Assembly: GCA_938022205.1 (NCBI GenBank)
Contig: CALIEB010000007.1
Location: 124,001-188,000, forward strand
Length of the DNA: 64,000 bases
Source: an uncultured Anaerolineae bacterium
GTDB taxonomy: Bacteria > Chloroflexota > Anaerolineae > Aggregatilineales > Phototrophicaceae
Reading direction: 5' to 3'
Every line of letters starts with the position of its first letter. The stretch's first letter is position 1. This document shows positions 17,902-26,741 of the stretch, piece by piece. Made by a program: the position numbers and the translations under genes. The notes beneath the pieces are model-generated. The model had not been told where the DNA came from. It made no database searches and worked only from the letters and a program-made list of their open reading frames with translations.

Positions 17902-17936
17902 GTCGGCAAATCAAAGCACTTCTTTAGGAGGATAGT

Positions 17937-18365
17937 ATGTTCGATAATGTGTTAGTCAAAGATTGGATGTCCAGCAATGTGGTGAGCATTGACCCATCGA
18001 GCCGCATTAGTGAAGCGCACCAACTCATGAAGGACAGAAAAATTCGCCGTCTTCCCGTTGTGAAGGACGGACATTTGGTTGGCATTGTCACCATCGGTGA
18101 CGTGCGCGAGGCAAGCCCTTCCGATGCCACCACGTTGAGCATTTGGGAGCTAAACTACTTGTGGGCGCAGCTGACGGTCGAGCGTATTATGACCAAAGAC
18201 GTGAAGTCTGTGACTCCCGACACGCCGATGCTTGACGCTGCCGAGCTGATGCTCAACCACAAAATCAGTGGGCTGCCGGTGGTCGACGCGCACGGCAAAG
18301 TGGTGGGCATGCTAACCGAATCCGACATCTTCAGAATGTTGGTGAAGTCGCGGATTTCTTCTTAG
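17937..18365 (+). CDS. Two-CBS-domain protein 1
   Basis: 142 residues, ATG after AGGAGGATAGT. Two CBS motifs form one Bateman module: VKDWMSSNVVSIDPSSRISEA and VERIMTKDVKSVTPDTPMLDA, each ending in a 'LPVVD..G..VG..T..D' strand. A longer linker with SIWELNYLWAQL separates the motifs. Such stand-alone modules bind adenine nucleotides and act as regulators, but the target is unknown. A second CBS-pair gene follows 39 bp later. Confidence 0.88.
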   Translation: MFDNVLVKDWMSSNVVSIDPSSRISEAHQLMKDRKIRRLPVVKDGHLVGIVTIGDVREASPSDATTLSIWELNYLWAQLTVERIMTKDVKSVTPDTPMLDAAELMLNHKISGLPVVDAHGKVVGMLTESDIFRMLVKSRISS

Positions 18366-18404
18366 TCCGTCAGGGCTGGCAAGGTTGGGACTGGGGTAGC
18401 GACG

Positions 18405-18836
18405 ATGAACGTGGTAGACATTATGACCGAAAATCCCATCACAGTGCAGGTAGATCGCCCGCTGCGTGATGCCCTGCTCTTGATGGAAACTCATCAAATC
18501 AAGCATCTACCTGTCCTCAGTCCCAATCGTCATCTGGTGGGGATTTTGAGCGACCGAGACTGTCGCCTTGCGCTGAACTCTCCGTTTACAGAGCGCGCCT
18601 ATTGGCAGGAAGACGTGTTGGACACGGTGGATGTGCGCAGCGTGATGACTCCCGCGCCGATTATCGTTGAGGGCAGCGACTCCGCTATTGAAGCGACGCG
18701 GCTCATGCTGACCAATCAAATTGGCTGCCTGCCCGTCATGCGCGGTGAAACGCTGATTGGCATTGTGACGCGCACCGACTTGCTGGTGGCGTTCATGAAC
18801 ATGCACCGCTATTACTACGACAAGATGGCGCGTTAG
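18405..18836 (+). CDS. Two-CBS-domain protein 2
   Basis: 143 residues, a Bateman module similar to its neighbour: VVDIMTENPITVQVDRPLRDA and VRSVMTPAPIIVEGSDSAIEA with the strands KHLPVLSPNRHLVGILSDRD and GCLPVMRGETLIGIVTRTD. The linker (SPFTERAYWQEDVLDTVD) differs from that of gene 1, so the two arose by an old duplication rather than a recent one. Probably co-transcribed with CBS gene 1 and ended by the hairpin at 18862. Confidence 0.88.
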   Translation: MNVVDIMTENPITVQVDRPLRDALLLMETHQIKHLPVLSPNRHLVGILSDRDCRLALNSPFTERAYWQEDVLDTVDVRSVMTPAPIIVEGSDSAIEATRLMLTNQIGCLPVMRGETLIGIVTRTDLLVAFMNMHRYYYDKMAR

Positions 18837-18861
18837 GGCGCGCGTTCACTCACCACAACCT

Positions 18862-18887
18862 AAAGGCGCACAGGCTGCGCCTTTTTT
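18862..18887 (+). terminator. Rho-independent terminator after the CBS genes
   Basis: A 9-bp stem AAAGGCGCA (18862-18870) with TGCGCCTTT (18876-18884), 5-nt loop, and a T run. Confidence 0.85.
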
Positions 18888-18946
18888 GTTGGCCGGGCTT
18901 TGCCTACAATAACACCTCGTGAGCTAAGCTGTTGGGAAGAAAGCCA

Positions 18947-19648
18947 ATGCCTGAACCGATGATTGTGATGCGTGATGTGACGAAAACCTTGCGCGTGGAA
19001 CAGACGGTCGTCCACGCCCTGCGCGGCGTGACGCTGAGCGTGGAAAGAGGCGAAATGGTCGCCATCATGGGACCGAGTGGCAGCGGCAAAAGCACGCTGT
19101 TAGGCATTATCGGCGGCTTAGACACGCCCACAAAGGGCGATGTGCTGCTGGACGGCGTGAACATCGCCCGCATGAGCGAAGATCGTCTCACGGAAATTCG
19201 CAACGAAAAAATCGGCTTTATCTTCCAGTTTTTCAACCTTATTCCCACGCTGACTGCGCTAGAGAACGTCGCGCTGCCGGTGCAGTTTGCCAACAAGCGC
19301 AAGTTTAAGCCCAACGCCCGCGCTAAAGAGCTGTTGGAGCTGTTGGGTTTGGGCGACCGCCTGCACCACCTGCCCAGCCAGCTCAGCGGTGGACAGCAGC
19401 AGCGCGTCGCTACTGCCCGCGCCCTTGCCAATAACCCGCCTTTGCTGCTGGCGGATGAGCCGACGGGCAACCTCGATAGCTCCGCCAGCGAGGGCGTGTT
19501 GCGCGCCCTTGAGACCATCCGCGAAACTTCGCAAACGACGATTGTCATCGTCACGCACGCCAACGAAGTGGCGCGGCGCACCGATCGCGTGCTGCGCATG
19601 ATAGACGGGCAAATCGTCTCAAGCGATTCATTTCCTGTGCTACAATGA
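18947..19648 (+). CDS. ABC transporter ATP-binding protein, LolD/MacB type
   Basis: 233 residues from ATG 18947, preceded by GGGAAGA; an in-frame TTG at 18932 is weaker. MGPSGSGKSTLLG is Walker A, LSGGQQQRVATARAL the signature, LLLADEPTGNLDS Walker B with the LolD/MacB-type GNLDS, and IVVTH-like VIVTHANEVA the switch. This subfamily works with FtsX/MacB-like permeases for lipoprotein or peptide export. No permease gene lies next to it; the following gene is a vWA-FHA protein. It may serve a permease elsewhere. Confidence 0.9.
   Translation: MPEPMIVMRDVTKTLRVEQTVVHALRGVTLSVERGEMVAIMGPSGSGKSTLLGIIGGLDTPTKGDVLLDGVNIARMSEDRLTEIRNEKIGFIFQFFNLIPTLTALENVALPVQFANKRKFKPNARAKELLELLGLGDRLHHLPSQLSGGQQQRVATARALANNPPLLLADEPTGNLDSSASEGVLRALETIRETSQTTIVIVTHANEVARRTDRVLRMIDGQIVSSDSFPVLQ
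19636..19646 (+). promoter_or_regulatory. Extended -10 element for the vWA-FHA gene
   Basis: TGTGC followed by TACAAT, inside the last codons of the ABC ATPase gene and 40 bp before ATG 19686. No clear -35. Same form as other elements at 14012, 32830, 39913, 51595 and 60481. Confidence 0.4.
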
Positions 19649-19685
19649 GAGCAGGGGTTCGTAAGTTTAGGCGAAGGGGCAACGT

Positions 19686-21356
19686 ATGCGGGCAGAGTTC
19701 TTGTTAGATTACGACGTGTTGACGGTGGAACGCGCGCAGAAGCTCTACTTAATGGCACGCTTTGTGGGCGGTGACGCGCCCGCAGACCATCGCCGCCGTC
19801 CGCTCAACCTCAGCCTTGTCATTGACCGCAGTGGTTCAATGGCGGGCGAAAAGATGGATTACACGCGCCAAGCTGCCCAATTTTTGGTGCAGCATCTCAG
19901 CAGCCAAGACCGCTTTTCGCTGGTGCTGTATAACGACAAGGTGGAGACGTTGGTTGCCGCCGAGCTAGTGACGAACAAAGACCGCATCGCCCAACAAATT
20001 CAGCAAATTCGCGTTGGTGGCACGACCAACCTGAGCGGTGGCTGGCTGCAGGGCTGCCAGCACGTCGCCAGCTACGCCAGTGCGGAGTCGCTCAATCGCG
20101 TGATTGTCATGACAGACGGCTTAGCCAATCGTGGCGTGACCGACACCAACCAGCTCGTCACGCTGGCGCGCCAGAAGTATGAAGAGGGCGTGCCGACCAC
20201 GACGATGGGCTTGGGCAGCGATTTTAACGAGGATTTGCTCGTGGCGATGGCTAACGCGGGCGGCGGCGCGTTCTACTTCATCGAGAGTCCTGAAGTTGCG
20301 CCCGCTATCTTCGAAGAGGAGCTAAGCGGGCTGCTGGCGTTGGTGGGGCAGAACCTCACCATCACGCTCACGCCGACGCACCTTGTCACTAGTGTCAAGC
20401 AGCTTAATGCCTATCCCATGCAGAACGACGGCAGGCGCGTGAGCTTTCGCTTGGGCGACGTGTTCGCGCAAGACGTGAAGCAGCTGCTCTTGGAGCTGGA
20501 CATTCCCTCATTGGCGGAATTAGGCGAGCAGCAGGTGGCAGTGCTGCGCTTTGAGTACGATGCGATTGAAGGCGACACGACCGAACACCACAGCCACGAG
20601 ATGCCCGTGATGGTCAAGGTTGCGCCGTTGGGCGAGCTGCCCGTGCCGCCAGATGCTGCTGTCGCGCAGTCGGTGCTGCTGCTCAAGGCGGCGCAAGCCC
20701 GACAGGAGGCGGTGCATGCGGCGGACAGGGGCGATTATGACGGCGCGTCGCGCTTGCTGCGCACGGTGGCGATGGACATTGAAGCCTCACCTGTGCGCAC
20801 TGACCAACTTAACGAGGAGCGTGATGCGTTGCTAGCGCAAGCGGAGCTGCTGGCGCATGGCGCACAAGCCTACGACCAGTACAGCCGCAAGACGATGTAC
20901 ACGCAGTCTTACTACACGATGACGAGCCGCCACACGGACACGATGCAGCTGCGTGGGCGCGAAAGAGAGCGGCAGTCACAAAAAATGCACACGCAAGAAC
21001 TTTCTCCTACGCCAAACCAACCTCCGCAGCCCCAAGCGAGCGAAAACGAGAACGTGCCGTATCAACCCAACGTCACGCCCAATCAGGTGCTGTGGCGGGG
21101 GCGCGCCTACGCGCTTGTGGGCGACATCGTGCGCATTGGGCGCAGCCGTCATAACGAGTTGGTGATAGACGAAAAAGGCGTGTCGCGCTTTCACGCGCAA
21201 ATCCGCCGCGAGCCAGATGGGTGGTATATCGAAGATTTGGGCAGCACCAACGGCACGACTGTGGGCGGTGCTAAGCTCAAAGCTCCCTATCGCGTTTCGG
21301 TGGGGGATGTCGTTTATGTGTGTGATGAAAAGCTCACGTTTGCGCTTAAGGCGTGA
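19686..21356 (+). CDS. vWA-FHA domain protein
   Basis: 556 residues, no signal peptide. A short N-terminal region leads to a von Willebrand A domain with a complete MIDAS: DRSGS at 47-51, then the Thr of GGTTNLSGG and the Asp of VIVMTDGLANRG. A region with a Gln/Ser-rich, Tyr-rich stretch (YDQYSRKTMYTQSYYTMTSRH, about 398-418) links to a C-terminal FHA domain with VRIGRSRHNELVI and SRFHAQI ... LGSTNGT, all canonical for phospho-Thr binding. Such proteins scaffold phospho-dependent assemblies; the partner kinase is not in the window. The Tyr/Ser/Thr-rich linker could itself be a phosphorylation target. Confidence 0.85.
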   Translation: MRAEFLLDYDVLTVERAQKLYLMARFVGGDAPADHRRRPLNLSLVIDRSGSMAGEKMDYTRQAAQFLVQHLSSQDRFSLVLYNDKVETLVAAELVTNKDRIAQQIQQIRVGGTTNLSGGWLQGCQHVASYASAESLNRVIVMTDGLANRGVTDTNQLVTLARQKYEEGVPTTTMGLGSDFNEDLLVAMANAGGGAFYFIESPEVAPAIFEEELSGLLALVGQNLTITLTPTHLVTSVKQLNAYPMQNDGRRVSFRLGDVFAQDVKQLLLELDIPSLAELGEQQVAVLRFEYDAIEGDTTEHHSHEMPVMVKVAPLGELPVPPDAAVAQSVLLLKAAQARQEAVHAADRGDYDGASRLLRTVAMDIEASPVRTDQLNEERDALLAQAELLAHGAQAYDQYSRKTMYTQSYYTMTSRHTDTMQLRGRERERQSQKMHTQELSPTPNQPPQPQASENENVPYQPNVTPNQVLWRGRAYALVGDIVRIGRSRHNELVIDEKGVSRFHAQIRREPDGWYIEDLGSTNGTTVGGAKLKAPYRVSVGDVVYVCDEKLTFALKA

Positions 21357-21396
21357 GCGTGGTTTATTAACCTTACGAGTAAAAAGGCGAAAAGTC

Positions 21397-21951
21397 ATGT
21401 CCGACCGTCAAACGTATGCGATTACAATTGCGGGCGTGCAGCGCGAGCTGCCGCTGTTTGAAATTAAACCAAAGGTGCGCATCGCCATTCTCAATATTTT
21501 GGGCGACACCGAGCTGGTGTCAGCGGCGGCGCGCGCGCTGGCGGAGAAGCTGCGCGACAAGCCGATTGAGGTGCTGGTGACGGCGGAGGCAAAATCCATC
21601 CCGCTGGTACACGCGCTGAGCCTCGAGCTGGATTTGCCCTACGTCATCCTGCGCAAGTCCTACAAGCCTTACATGGGCGAGGCGTTGCGCAGCGAGACGT
21701 TGAGCATCACGACGGGCGCGCCGCAGACGCTCTATCTTGACGAGAAAGACCGCGCCCTGTTGAAGGGCAAGCGTGTGGCGTTGGTGGACGATGTTATCTC
21801 CACCGGCAGCACGTTGCAGGGCATGCGTCTTCTCATGCACAGCGCAGGGGCGGAGGTCATCGCTGAAGCCGCTATCCTCACCGAAGGCGACCGCGCGCAA
21901 TGGCTGGACATTATCGCGTTAGGTCATCTGCCGATTTGGGTGGAAGACTAG
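21397..21951 (+). CDS. Adenine-phosphoribosyltransferase-like protein
   Basis: 184 residues from ATG 21397. VALVDDVISTGSTLQGM is the PRPP-binding motif of type I phosphoribosyltransferases, and VLVTAEAKSIPLVHALSLELDLPYVILRKS resembles the adenine/xanthine group. The N-terminus is longer than in classical Apt (about 170) and lacks the usual Apt start. It could be Apt, a xanthine enzyme, or a regulatory protein of this fold. The last 41 bp overlap the convergent methyltransferase gene. Confidence 0.78.
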   Translation: MSDRQTYAITIAGVQRELPLFEIKPKVRIAILNILGDTELVSAAARALAEKLRDKPIEVLVTAEAKSIPLVHALSLELDLPYVILRKSYKPYMGEALRSETLSITTGAPQTLYLDEKDRALLKGKRVALVDDVISTGSTLQGMRLLMHSAGAEVIAEAAILTEGDRAQWLDIIALGHLPIWVED

Positions 21952-22681
21952 GCGCGCACTTTTCTAGCACGAGCAAGTGCGATAGTCCCCACGTGTCGAG
22001 CAGCGTGGCTTCGGTCTTGTGCAGCAAGTCGCGCATAAGGCGTGCTGCGTTGCCGAAACGATAAATCAGGTTGTCATAGCCGCCGTAAACGCGCGCATGA
22101 TGCGCCACGCGCACGGGTAGCCCAGCATAGAGTGCCTGCAAGCCGCGCTTGCTGTAGGCACGTACGTGCGGCGCGAGGCGGTCGCGCAGCGCGTTGGGTA
22201 GGTAGTTGATGAGCGGCGTGTTGCCAAAGTGGTACTTGCCGCGCCAGTAATGTCCGTGTGTCTCGAACGGATACCAGCGATTGGGGCAAAAGATGACGAC
22301 GCGCCCGCCCACCTTGCAGACGCGCACCATCTCGCGCATGGCACGCGCGTCGTCGCTCACATGCTCAATGACTTCGTTGGAAAACACCGTGTCGAACGTG
22401 TCGCTCGCGTAAGGCAAGTTTTCGGCGGCGGCAACCAGCGCGTGTGGTGTTTCCGCCTGTGCTTTGCGGATGCGCGCGTGTTCAATGTCGAACAGTTCGA
22501 CGCGCGCGCGATAGCGGCGGGCAATCTGCGCGGCGTACATCCCCAAGCCACCCCCTGCCTCTAGCACAACAGCATCGTCGAGCTTTGCCCAACGCGCCAA
22601 CATTTGCAAGCGGCGTTCCTGACCCGCACGCCAGACATAGCTCGGTTCGCCGCGCAGCGCAGCCAAATCGGAATGCGTCAT
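21911..22681 (-). CDS. Class I SAM-dependent methyltransferase
   Basis: 256 residues from ATG 22681, ten bases after the kinase stop; an upstream start at 22741 would overlap the kinase by 50 bp. VVLEAGGGLGMYAAQIA is motif I, VELFDIEHARI motif II, NEVIEHVSDDARAM and VGGRVVIFCPNRWYPFETHGHYW motifs of Methyltransf_11 enzymes, whose His-rich C-terminal half resembles methyltransferases of cell-envelope polysaccharide clusters. The 3' end runs 41 bp into the phosphoribosyltransferase gene on the other strand, the longest overlap in the window. Confidence 0.78.
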   Translation of the reverse strand: MTHSDLAALRGEPSYVWRAGQERRLQMLARWAKLDDAVVLEAGGGLGMYAAQIARRYRARVELFDIEHARIRKAQAETPHALVAAAENLPYASDTFDTVFSNEVIEHVSDDARAMREMVRVCKVGGRVVIFCPNRWYPFETHGHYWRGKYHFGNTPLINYLPNALRDRLAPHVRAYSKRGLQALYAGLPVRVAHHARVYGGYDNLIYRFGNAARLMRDLLHKTEATLLDTWGLSHLLVLEKCAPSLPPKSADDLTR

Positions 22682-22691
22682 GTGGCTCACG

Positions 22692-24548
22692 CTACCTGCT
22701 AGGTGAAATGGGACCGCGGTGGTTAGGCTTGATATCGGCAAGGCTGGTTTTGCCGCTAGACTTGGGCGGCGGCTGTTGTGGCGCGCGGCTCTTCAAGTCA
22801 ACAGGGATGGTCACGGTGATGAGCGTGCCTTTGTTGGGCGCGCTGTGCAGCTCAAACTTGCCGCCCGCCAGCTCGGCGCGCTCGCGCATGTTGACCATGC
22901 CAAAGCTGCTGCGCTGCTCATAGCCCGCTTGGGTGGCGTTTACGTCAAAGCCCTTGCCGTTGTCTTGCACGCGCACGACCACCGCGCTGCCCTCGAGTGC
23001 CACGCGCACGCGAATGAGCGAGGCTTCGGCATATTTACGCGCGTTGTTCGCCGCCTCTTCGATGAGATAGAACAGCGAGCCTTGCTGCTCTTGCTTGAGA
23101 TAATGCTCAGCGTTGGGGTCAACTTCGACTTGCATGGCTTGCTTGTAGGTCTTGTCCATTTTTTCGGCAAGCTGCTGCAGCGCAATGCCTAAGCCCTGTG
23201 CCTCAAGCGAGAGCGGGCGCAGCGCGAACATAACGTGGCGAATTTCTTCGACGGCGCGCATGGTCATGTCACGCAGCCGCCCAACTTCTTCTTTGAGCTT
23301 GTCCGGTTGCTTTTGCGCCACCGCCACCAGCACGGGCAGCTGCATCGCTACCGCCGAGATCGTCTGCGTGGGCAAATCGTGCAGGTCGCGCACGAGAGCT
23401 TTGCGAGCGTTGTCTTCAATCGCAAGCAGCCGCTCTTTTTCTTCCTGCAAATTTTTGAACAAGGCGGCGTTTTGCAGCGCGATGGTGGTTTGTATCCCCA
23501 GCGTCCGCAGCGTGTCGATGTGGTCGGCGTTGAAAGCGTCGACAGCGGTGCTGGCGTAGACCAGCGCGCCGTAGGTCTCAAAGCCCGCCCGCAGCGGGAT
23601 GACCAGCACCGATTGAATGTTGGCGAAGGCTTTTAGGTTGCCCAGCTCGGGGTCGTTTTCGCCGCCTTTTGCCCAAATAATTGGCTCACCTTGCGCGAAG
23701 GCTTCGCCGAGAATGCCCGCCTGCCCGCGAAAGCGTTTATGCTCGTCCACGTGTTGCAAGCCGCGCGCGCTCTCCATGCGCAGTGTGTCCTCGTCCTCGA
23801 CCAGCAGCGCGAGGCTAATGAGCCGTTGCTTGGGGTTCTCTCGCAGAGCAAAACGCCCGATGTCCATCGCTGCGTCCAAAATCTTCGAGATGTTGAGCGT
23901 GGTGTTGAGCATGGTCGCCATGTCGGAGATCGCTTTGACGCGCTCGCGCATGTTGTTCAAGCGCACGAGGTTTTCCTCGATGGCTTGGCGCGTGCGTCGT
24001 GCCTTGTGCGTCTTGTCTTCGTCTAGCGCGTTCGACCACACAAACGTCAAAAAGCCTAACAGCAGCAGCAGCGCGTAGAGTGTGCCGTACTGCTGCAGCA
24101 TGTCGAACGGGCGGTTGAAGTCGATGGCGTTGACGCTGAGCAGGCTCACCAACGCGCTAAGTGCCGTGCCGACGGCGTGCGCTGTTCCCCAGCCGCTGCC
24201 CAGCCGCAGCATGCCGTTGAGGAGTAGCACGCCTAGCACGCTCGCTAGCAGCAGCGTCTCGTCAGGCAGCACGCGCGTGAAGGCGAAGGCGGTCGCCCAA
24301 TCGCCCGCTATCAGCACAAACGGCGTGTAGGGGCGTAGCGGTGGCAACGTAATGACGATGCCTAGCAGCAAGTTCGCGCCCGCGCCAATCGCTAGCGGTG
24401 GCAAAAGGTCTTTCAGCTTTTCCAGCTGCAGCGGCACATACTGCCCGCGTGCTAAAAAGACAATGGCGACAAAGGCGACGAGACTGACCCAGCGCAGTCC
24501 CCACGTGATGTAATCTTGGCTGATGGTCGCACGCATCAAAGCACGCAT
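22692..24548 (-). CDS. Membrane sensor histidine kinase with GAF domain
   Basis: 618 residues. About five hydrophobic segments in the first 170 residues form a membrane sensor; a coiled region (NLVRLNNMRERVKAISDMA) leads to a GAF domain (about 205-355), a HisKA_3 box RDLHDLPTQTISAVAMQL, and a HATPase with EEAANNARKYA and VQDNGKGFDV. The C-terminal tail after about 590 is Pro/Lys/Ser-rich. There is no response regulator next to it; the only one in the window (15926-16594) has its own kinase. A TAAGAT -10 with an upstream TG (24586-24581) and GGAAACC lie upstream. Confidence 0.88.
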   Translation of the reverse strand: MRALMRATISQDYITWGLRWVSLVAFVAIVFLARGQYVPLQLEKLKDLLPPLAIGAGANLLLGIVITLPPLRPYTPFVLIAGDWATAFAFTRVLPDETLLLASVLGVLLLNGMLRLGSGWGTAHAVGTALSALVSLLSVNAIDFNRPFDMLQQYGTLYALLLLLGFLTFVWSNALDEDKTHKARRTRQAIEENLVRLNNMRERVKAISDMATMLNTTLNISKILDAAMDIGRFALRENPKQRLISLALLVEDEDTLRMESARGLQHVDEHKRFRGQAGILGEAFAQGEPIIWAKGGENDPELGNLKAFANIQSVLVIPLRAGFETYGALVYASTAVDAFNADHIDTLRTLGIQTTIALQNAALFKNLQEEKERLLAIEDNARKALVRDLHDLPTQTISAVAMQLPVLVAVAQKQPDKLKEEVGRLRDMTMRAVEEIRHVMFALRPLSLEAQGLGIALQQLAEKMDKTYKQAMQVEVDPNAEHYLKQEQQGSLFYLIEEAANNARKYAEASLIRVRVALEGSAVVVRVQDNGKGFDVNATQAGYEQRSSFGMVNMRERAELAGGKFELHSAPNKGTLITVTIPVDLKSRAPQQPPPKSSGKTSLADIKPNHRGPISPSR

Positions 24549-24580
24549 ACGTTAGGTTTCCTTTAAGTTTATAAAGCACA

Positions 24581-24586
24581 ATCTTA
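24581..24586 (-). promoter_or_regulatory. Candidate -10 (TAAGAT) for the histidine kinase
   Basis: TAAGAT preceded by TGG (extended -10) on the minus strand, 32 bp upstream of the kinase ATG; no good -35. Confidence 0.3.
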
Positions 24587-24618
24587 CCATAACATACTTT
24601 AGCGCGGCGGTCGAGGGG

Positions 24619-25113
24619 CTAAGCTGCAGTGTCTTGGGCTGCCTGTGCCTTCTGTTTGCGCCCTTCTAGCACGCTGTCTAGCAGCAGCACGCCCACGCCC
24701 AGCACAATAGCGTGGTCGGCGAAGTTCGAGACGTTCGACAGCACGTTGGGCAGCACAATATGCACGAAGTCGATGACATGTCCATGCTGCAAGCGGTCGA
24801 TGATGTTGCCCAGCGCGCCGCCTGCCACCAAGCCCAAGCCCACGTGCAGCAGCCAGGCATTGGCGGGGGTGCGCGCCGCGTAAACGACGATAGCTAAGCT
24901 GATGAGAGCGGCTAGCACGGTGAAGAATGCACTGCCTTCGGGGAAGATGCCAAATGCCGCGCCGGTGTTGGTGCTGTAGGTCAGGCGCAAGAAGGGCGGC
25001 AGCAGCGGCACGCTTTCGCCCAAAGCAAAGGTGTCTAGCACCCACTGTTTGCTCACTTGGTCAAGGAGAAACACGGCGGCGGCGATACCGAGAAAACGCG
25101 CCCATTTGTTCAT
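24619..25113 (-). CDS. lspA: Lipoprotein signal peptidase (signal peptidase II)
   Basis: 164 residues, four membrane segments. The aspartyl peptidase cleaves the signal peptide of diacylglyceryl-prolipoproteins before the lipid-modified Cys. [31 protein letters not shown] with catalytic Asp106, and [10 protein letters not shown] with catalytic Asp133 are the conserved boxes, all intact. It is divergent from glpK. Confidence 0.95.
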   Translation of the reverse strand: MNKWARFLGIAAAVFLLDQVSKQWVLDTFALGESVPLLPPFLRLTYSTNTGAAFGIFPEGSAFFTVLAALISLAIVVYAARTPANAWLLHVGLGLVAGGALGNIIDRLQHGHVIDFVHIVLPNVLSNVSNFADHAIVLGVGVLLLDSVLEGRKQKAQAAQDTAA

Positions 25114-25135
25114 CGTGTTGCTTTCGTCGTCGGGT

Positions 25136-25163
25136 TTGGTTTTGTCTCGAACTGCGCTATTAT
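25136..25163 (+). promoter_or_regulatory. Candidate promoter of glpK
   Basis: TTGGTT (25136-25141) and TATTAT (25158-25163), 16-bp spacing, 55 bp before the glpK ATG; GAGAGGG is the ribosome site. Confidence 0.5.
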
Positions 25164-25218
25164 AAGGGGGCAGCGCAGCAAAATAAACACAGGAAAAACG
25201 CTAGAGAGGGCTTTTTTT

Positions 25219-26697
25219 ATGACAGAGTATATTTTGGCACTTGACCAAGGCACGACTTCATCGCGGGCGATTGTGTTTGACAAGGCGGGGCGCGTCGTGC
25301 GCGTCGCACAAGAGGAGTTCCCGCAGCTCTATCCCCAGCTAGGTTGGGTGGAGCATGACCCTAACGCCATTTGGCAAACGCAGCTCAAAGTGGCGCAAGC
25401 AGCCGCCAAAGACCTGAACATCGCCGCGATTGGCATCACTAACCAGCGCGAAACGACCGTGCTTTGGCACCGCGAGACCGGCCAACCCATCTATAACGCG
25501 ATTGTCTGGCAAGACCGCCGCACCGCGCCCTTTTGCGACGCGCTTAAAGCCGAGGGCTTTGACAAGACGATTGCCGCAAAGACCGGCTTGGTCACCGACG
25601 CTTATTTTAGCGGCACCAAACTCAAGTGGTTGTTGGACAACGTGGCGGGCGCGCGCGAGCTGGCGCAAGCGGGCAAGCTGGCGTTTGGCACGATTGACAG
25701 CTACTTGGTGTGGAAGTTGACGGGCGGGCGGCTGCACATCACCGACGTGAGCAATGCCTCGCGCACGCTGCTCTACGACATTCACAAGAAGTGGTGGTCG
25801 AACACGATTTTGACGCGCTTCGACATTCCCAACAGCGTGCTGCCGCAGGTGGTCAGCAGCAGCGCGGTGTACGGCGAAACGGACGCGGCGTTGTTCGGCA
25901 AGCCTATCCCCATCGCCGGCATCGCGGGTGACCAGCAAGCGGCGACCTTTGGGCAGGCGTGCTTTAGCGAGGGATTGGTCAAGAACACCTACGGCACGGG
26001 CTGCTTTATGCTGATGAACACCGGCACGCAGGCTATCGCCAGCAAGAACAACTTGCTCACGACGATTGGTTGGCGCGTGGGCGAGCAGCCGACGCAGTAC
26101 GCGCTGGAAGGTAGCGTGTTTGTGGCGGGCGCGGGCGTACAGTGGCTGCGCGACGAGCTAAAGCTCATCCAAGACGCAAGCGAAACGCAAGCTATCGCCA
26201 CCAGCGTGCCAGACAATGGCGGCGTATACGTCGTGCCGGCGTTCGTCGGCTTGGGCGCGCCCTATTGGGATAGCTACGCGCGCGGCACGATCGTTGGGCT
26301 AACGCGCGGCAGCGGTCGGGCGCACATCGTGCGCGCTACGCTGGAGGCAATTGCTTATCAGACCCGCGACGTGCTGGATGCCATGCTCGCCGATAGCGGA
26401 TTGTCGCTGGCGGGGCTGCGCGTGGACGGCGGCGCGGCGCGCAACGACTTCTTGATGCAGTTCCAAGCCGATATTCTCGGTGTCCCTGTGCAGCGTCCCG
26501 TTATTACCGAGACGACTGCGCTGGGGGCGGCGTATCTGGCGGGCTTGGCGGTGGGCTATTGGGCGAGTCAAGACGAGATCGTCGCCAACTGGGCTTTAGA
26601 GCGCGAGTTCACCCCGCAGATGAGCGCGGATACGCGCGACGCGCTTTACGGCGGCTGGCAGCGGGCGGTCGAACGTGCGCGCGCTTGGGCGCAGTAG
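25219..26697 (+). CDS. glpK: Glycerol kinase
   Basis: 492 residues from ATG 25219; the frame is open upstream to 25057 but this would read through the lspA start and the promoter. FGGY kinase that phosphorylates glycerol to sn-glycerol 3-phosphate. [16 protein letters not shown] is the N-terminal phosphate loop, [21 protein letters not shown] and [13 protein letters not shown] are glycerol-kinase specific, and [23 protein letters not shown] is the FGGY signature 2. No glpF or glpD is beside it, so uptake and oxidation genes must be elsewhere. Confidence 0.95.
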   Translation: MTEYILALDQGTTSSRAIVFDKAGRVVRVAQEEFPQLYPQLGWVEHDPNAIWQTQLKVAQAAAKDLNIAAIGITNQRETTVLWHRETGQPIYNAIVWQDRRTAPFCDALKAEGFDKTIAAKTGLVTDAYFSGTKLKWLLDNVAGARELAQAGKLAFGTIDSYLVWKLTGGRLHITDVSNASRTLLYDIHKKWWSNTILTRFDIPNSVLPQVVSSSAVYGETDAALFGKPIPIAGIAGDQQAATFGQACFSEGLVKNTYGTGCFMLMNTGTQAIASKNNLLTTIGWRVGEQPTQYALEGSVFVAGAGVQWLRDELKLIQDASETQAIATSVPDNGGVYVVPAFVGLGAPYWDSYARGTIVGLTRGSGRAHIVRATLEAIAYQTRDVLDAMLADSGLSLAGLRVDGGAARNDFLMQFQADILGVPVQRPVITETTALGAAYLAGLAVGYWASQDEIVANWALEREFTPQMSADTRDALYGGWQRAVERARAWAQ

Positions 26698-26707
26698 GAC
26701 ACGCGAC

Positions 26708-26734
26708 GGGGATGCGCGGCACTCACGCATCCCC
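26708..26734. terminator. Stem-loop between convergent glpK and menB
   Basis: A 9-bp stem GGGGATGCG (26708-26716) and CGCATCCCC (26726-26734), 9-nt loop, no T run on either side. It is in the only gap between two converging genes, so it may act as a weak bidirectional terminator. Confidence 0.4.
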
Positions 26735-26741
26735 CGGTAGC

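Noticed and set aside
18904-19758. A 284-codon open frame on the minus strand
   Set aside because: It is antisense to the ABC ATPase, whose Walker and signature motifs are intact; the translation is Ser/Arg-rich and matches no family.
25057-25218. Extended N-terminus of glycerol kinase
   Set aside because: It would overlap the lspA start and the promoter; glycerol kinases begin at the position of ATG 25219.
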